In this document: one piece after another, positions 61,672 to 64,000 of the stretch
Numbering within the stretch: position 1 is the first letter of the stretch
Layout: every line of letters begins with the position of its first letter
Source of the DNA: Chthonomonadaceae bacterium
GTDB lineage: Bacteria > Armatimonadota > Chthonomonadetes > Chthonomonadales > Chthonomonadaceae
Direction: 5' to 3'
DNA length: 64,000 bases
Assembly (NCBI GenBank): GCA_027450145.1
Contig: DAIDKH010000008.1
Span: 1 to 64,000, forward strand
Notes under the pieces: model-generated
Databases searched by the model: none
Told to the model about the DNA's origin: nothing
Seen by the model: only the letters and a program-made list of their open reading frames with translations
Translations under genes and position numbers: made by a program

Positions 61672-63318
61672 TCAGCTACCTGATTTTTGCATGTCGACGA
61701 GGTGGGCCAGATCGGAAATGGTGCTTAGGTGCCATTTAGCGGCAGTGGAACTCCTGATAGTAATAGTATAGGTGTTATTGAATCCAAATGGATGGAGCCA
61801 TGCCAGATGAAACCGCTGCTGAAACACACGTTTGTCAATGTTGTAAACGGTATCCGGGTTCTGAATGACTTTGCGCTTTAAGATATCTACCAACCCCGTA
61901 CCGGTGTATTCCGGGTAAAGATCTATGTCGCCAGATTTCAGTGCGTTGAAACAGATAATCGTACCGCCAAGGGTGAGATGCGTTACGACCTCAAGGTTCG
62001 TATTGTCCTCAATTAGCTGTGCCATAATCTGCCCCAACACGGCCTGTTCCGTAAACGATTTACCGCCAATCACGATGGTTCCAGTTCTGTACCTATTGGG
62101 CACCGTATGGGGAGGAATTAGGTGGTTTTGCATTAGAAATGCATGCGCAACACTTGCGGCGGTCTTGCCCTGGTTGTCGACCGCATAGTTCATCGCCCTC
62201 ATAGAGTCATCTGTAATCTTGTTGGAGAGCCGATTCAAGAGAGGCGCAATCATAGGATATTTCCTGAGGGTGCTCTCACGAACAAGCGGCGCAGCAAAGT
62301 AAGGTGGAAAAAAGTGAAGATTGTCCTGCAGCGTCACTAAATGGTAGGCTTTTATCCTACCATCCGTCGCAAAGCCATCAATAACGTCGACGCTTTTTTG
62401 TTTGATCGCTTGATATAACAACCCAGGGTCTAGTTGAAGAGGCCGATTACGGAAGTGCATATTATACAAACGCGCAAGGCCGGGGTAACCATCCTGCCTG
62501 ATGAGAAACTCCGAGTCGAAAGCGGCAACAAAATACTTGTGGTGATTGGCTAACACGGTGTTTCTTATAAATATGAAAGTCCCAACCGCTAGAAGCGCGA
62601 TCAGGACCACGACGCGCGAGGTAGCCAGTCGGCTTGAGCCGGCATATCGCTCGCGATTTCGTCGAATTTTGCCCGGTGTGAAGTAGATCTCGGCAAGGCC
62701 CAGTAAACCGTCCATAGCCAGTGCAAGAAGCGCGGCTGGTACTGTTCCCGCAGCCAGGTAGTTGAAGCTAATACTTCGCAAACCTTTAAGAATGAGGTCA
62801 CCCAGGCCGCCTGCACCAATGAGTGCGCACAAAGTTGCCGTGCCAATTGTCCACACTGTGGCAATACGAATACCTGCCATGATTACCGGCATAGCAAGCG
62901 GCAGTTCCACTTTAGTGAGAATCTGCCAGCGAGTAAAGCCCACTCCAAGCCCTACATCTACCAGTCCGGGATCTACCGATTTGATGCCCGTGTACGTGTT
63001 CCGCAAAATAGGTAATATGGCATACAGGATCAAGGCGATAAGGGCCGGCACAACACCAATGGTAGGCAGCTTCATGCTTGCAAATATCATTACGATAATG
63101 GCTAGCATGGCTAAACCCGGAACTGTCTGCATCACACCGGCCGAGCCCAAAACGATGGAAACGGTTCCCTGCCGTTTGGTATGCGCCAATACAACGCCTG
63201 TCGGTATAGCAACCAGGCAAGCAACAAGTACTGCTACTACGGTCAGGTATATATGCCGCACCGTCTCATGGCTAATAGTTGCGCCGAAATTAATAATGAA
63301 TGTATGCAGCGACGCCAT
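61672..63318 (-). CDS. Osmoprotectant ABC permease fused to a circularly permuted substrate-binding domain
   Basis: 548 aa. Residues about 1-212 are an OpuCB/ProW-like permease (helices about 20-46, 58-80, 86-105, 143-165, 187-207, with ALIGAGGLGDLILKGL). A further helix at about 236-251 leads to a quaternary-amine-binding domain whose halves are in reversed order. Residues 266-400 (FDSEFLIRQDGYPGL, YQAIKQKSVDVIDGFATDGR, FFPPYFAAPLVRES) normally form the second half. Residues 413-548 (IVIGGKSFTEQAVLGQI, GDIDLYPEYTGTGL, WLHPFGFNNTY, STISDLA) normally come first. The frame is continuous. The ATG overlaps the ATPase stop by one base. Likely imports glycine betaine, choline or carnitine. Confidence 0.85.
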   Translation of the reverse strand: MASLHTFIINFGATISHETVRHIYLTVVAVLVACLVAIPTGVVLAHTKRQGTVSIVLGSAGVMQTVPGLAMLAIIVMIFASMKLPTIGVVPALIALILYAILPILRNTYTGIKSVDPGLVDVGLGVGFTRWQILTKVELPLAMPVIMAGIRIATVWTIGTATLCALIGAGGLGDLILKGLRSISFNYLAAGTVPAALLALAMDGLLGLAEIYFTPGKIRRNRERYAGSSRLATSRVVVLIALLAVGTFIFIRNTVLANHHKYFVAAFDSEFLIRQDGYPGLARLYNMHFRNRPLQLDPGLLYQAIKQKSVDVIDGFATDGRIKAYHLVTLQDNLHFFPPYFAAPLVRESTLRKYPMIAPLLNRLSNKITDDSMRAMNYAVDNQGKTAASVAHAFLMQNHLIPPHTVPNRYRTGTIVIGGKSFTEQAVLGQIMAQLIEDNTNLEVVTHLTLGGTIICFNALKSGDIDLYPEYTGTGLVDILKRKVIQNPDTVYNIDKRVFQQRFHLAWLHPFGFNNTYTITIRSSTAAKWHLSTISDLAHLVDMQKSGS

Positions 63319-64000
63319 TAAACTGCATCTTCCATCAACTTATCAACCGGAATAAGGTGGTTTGTTACCGACTCAACCGTTAGAGAACCAACGACCTCAT
63401 TCCCGGAGCGAACAGGCAGACGCCTTGTATGGGATGACCTGAACTTGTCGAGAGCAGCGGCAAGAGAGTCCTGAGCATCTAACGTGTACCTAGAGTCGAT
63501 GCCGGAATATGGCGCTACTGGGTCATAGTCACGTTCAAGTTCATTCACGCGACGGTTTTGTAGCAGCAGAAGTATCCTATTCTGTCCAAGGAAATCCAGC
63601 ACGAAGCGACTCGCGGGTATAGAGGAGATTTCTTCCGGCGTGCCCACCTGCTGAACCACTCCCTCGTTCAGTATCGCAATTCTGTCGCCCAGCTTAAACG
63701 CCTCGAAGATGTCGTGGGTAACAAAGACAACTGTTTTCTTGAGTTGCGCCTGCAATGATAGAAATTCGTCTTGCAGGCGCTCTCGAGTTATAGGGTCAAT
63801 TGCACCAAATGGTTCGTCCATCAGAATAACGGGCGGGTCAGCAGCTATGGCGCGCGCAACACCAACACGCTGATTCTGCCCCCCGCTTAGTTCAGATGGG
63901 TATCGATGCACATACAGATGCGGATCGAGACCAACCATCTCGAGAAGAAGATTAACCCTATTAATGATCCGCTGGTTGTCCCATCCCAGAAGCGATGGCG
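63318..64000 (-). CDS. Osmoprotectant ABC transporter ATP-binding protein, 5' end cut by window edge
   Basis: Frame open to the right edge, so the N-terminus with Walker A is missing. Visible from LLGWDNQRIINRVNLLLEMV onward: signature RYPSELSGGQNQRVGVARAI, Walker B VILMDEPFGAIDPITRE, H-loop FVTHDIFEAFKLGDRIAIL. A C-terminal CBS-like pair follows (about the last 90 residues: RYTLDAQDSLAAALDKFRSS and SGNEVVGSLTVESVTNHLIP), as in OpuCA/ProV-type ATPases where it senses ionic strength. An internal ATG at 63938 is not the start. The downstream permease-receptor fusion overlaps by one base. Confidence 0.92.
   Translation of the reverse strand, partial: PSLLGWDNQRIINRVNLLLEMVGLDPHLYVHRYPSELSGGQNQRVGVARAIAADPPVILMDEPFGAIDPITRERLQDEFLSLQAQLKKTVVFVTHDIFEAFKLGDRIAILNEGVVQQVGTPEEISSIPASRFVLDFLGQNRILLLLQNRRVNELERDYDPVAPYSGIDSRYTLDAQDSLAAALDKFRSSHTRRLPVRSGNEVVGSLTVESVTNHLIPVDKLMEDAV

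Noticed and set aside
63318-63938. ATPase gene starting at ATG 63938
   Set aside because: The frame stays open to the window edge with the expected family sequence LLGWDNQRIINRV, and the Walker A motif lies beyond the edge.

Overview
The window is about 50% GC, gene-dense bacterial chromosome with no rRNA, tRNA, CRISPR array, transposase or phage genes that I can see. The best guess for the host is Armatimonadota. The main clue is a secreted prepilin-like protein (19942-20781) whose N-terminus reads [20 protein letters not shown] and then [12 protein letters not shown], and which ends in an H-X9-DG motif; this combination is typical of that phylum. A SigH-like sigma factor, the futalosine menaquinone enzyme MqnE, a pilMNOPQ-type operon and hopanoid-type glycosyltransferases fit a diderm environmental bacterium. 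The phylum call is inference from memory of these families, not a search.

Layout, left to right. 1-953 (minus): beta-propeller protein cut by the window edge. 1782-3183 (minus): three-gene mer-like metal operon (ArsR regulator, CopZ-like Fe-S metallochaperone, MerT-MerP fusion) without merA. 3530-7898 (plus): nucleotide-sugar genes (GalU, DegT aminotransferase, second sugar nucleotidyltransferase) and a secreted DUF5666-like protein. 7958-11614 (minus): coupled operon of an HD-GYP sensor, a NamZ-type muramidase and a PfkB kinase. 12044-13886 (minus): hemL and a small membrane protein. 14107-16466 (plus): a serine hydrolase, a Rieske protein and mqnE, closed by a good terminator. 16605-17679 (minus): an unknown helical protein and a DUF1844 protein. 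18597-21059 (plus): a GntR/LacI hybrid repressor, then the H-X9-DG prepilin-like gene behind a consensus promoter with operator-like repeats, and a small lipoprotein. 21388-30074 (plus): GH63-type glycosidase, EamA-like protein, HpnI-like glycosyltransferase, ParB, YajQ and DNA polymerase I. 30071-33229 (minus): large hybrid histidine kinase.

33639-40697 (minus) is a type IV pilus assembly operon (PilM, PilN, PilO, PilP-like, an extra STN protein, secretin) with a consensus promoter and a terminator. Four of its six products carry Met/Gly/Pro-rich low-complexity tracts rich in MMG, the secretin has a Gly-rich linker, and PilM has a large disordered insert. To its right: a beta-propeller phosphoesterase and a membrane-anchored tyrosine phosphatase (minus); a clan GH-A glycosidase, IlvE and ClpC (plus); a DUF429 protein, HisC and a SigH-like sigma factor (minus); an ABC-2 exporter pair (plus); AsnS, an overlapping 43-codon ORF and a GT2 glycosyltransferase (minus); MarR (plus); Ppx/GppA (minus); and an osmoprotectant ABC transporter running off the right edge (minus).

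The most unusual items are: (1) the osmoprotectant permease-receptor fusion, whose binding domain has its two halves in circularly permuted order; (2) the low-complexity-rich pilus operon; (3) the regulator/prepilin promoter pair sharing a 14-bp element; and (4) the AsnS/43-codon ORF/GT2 overlap arrangement.
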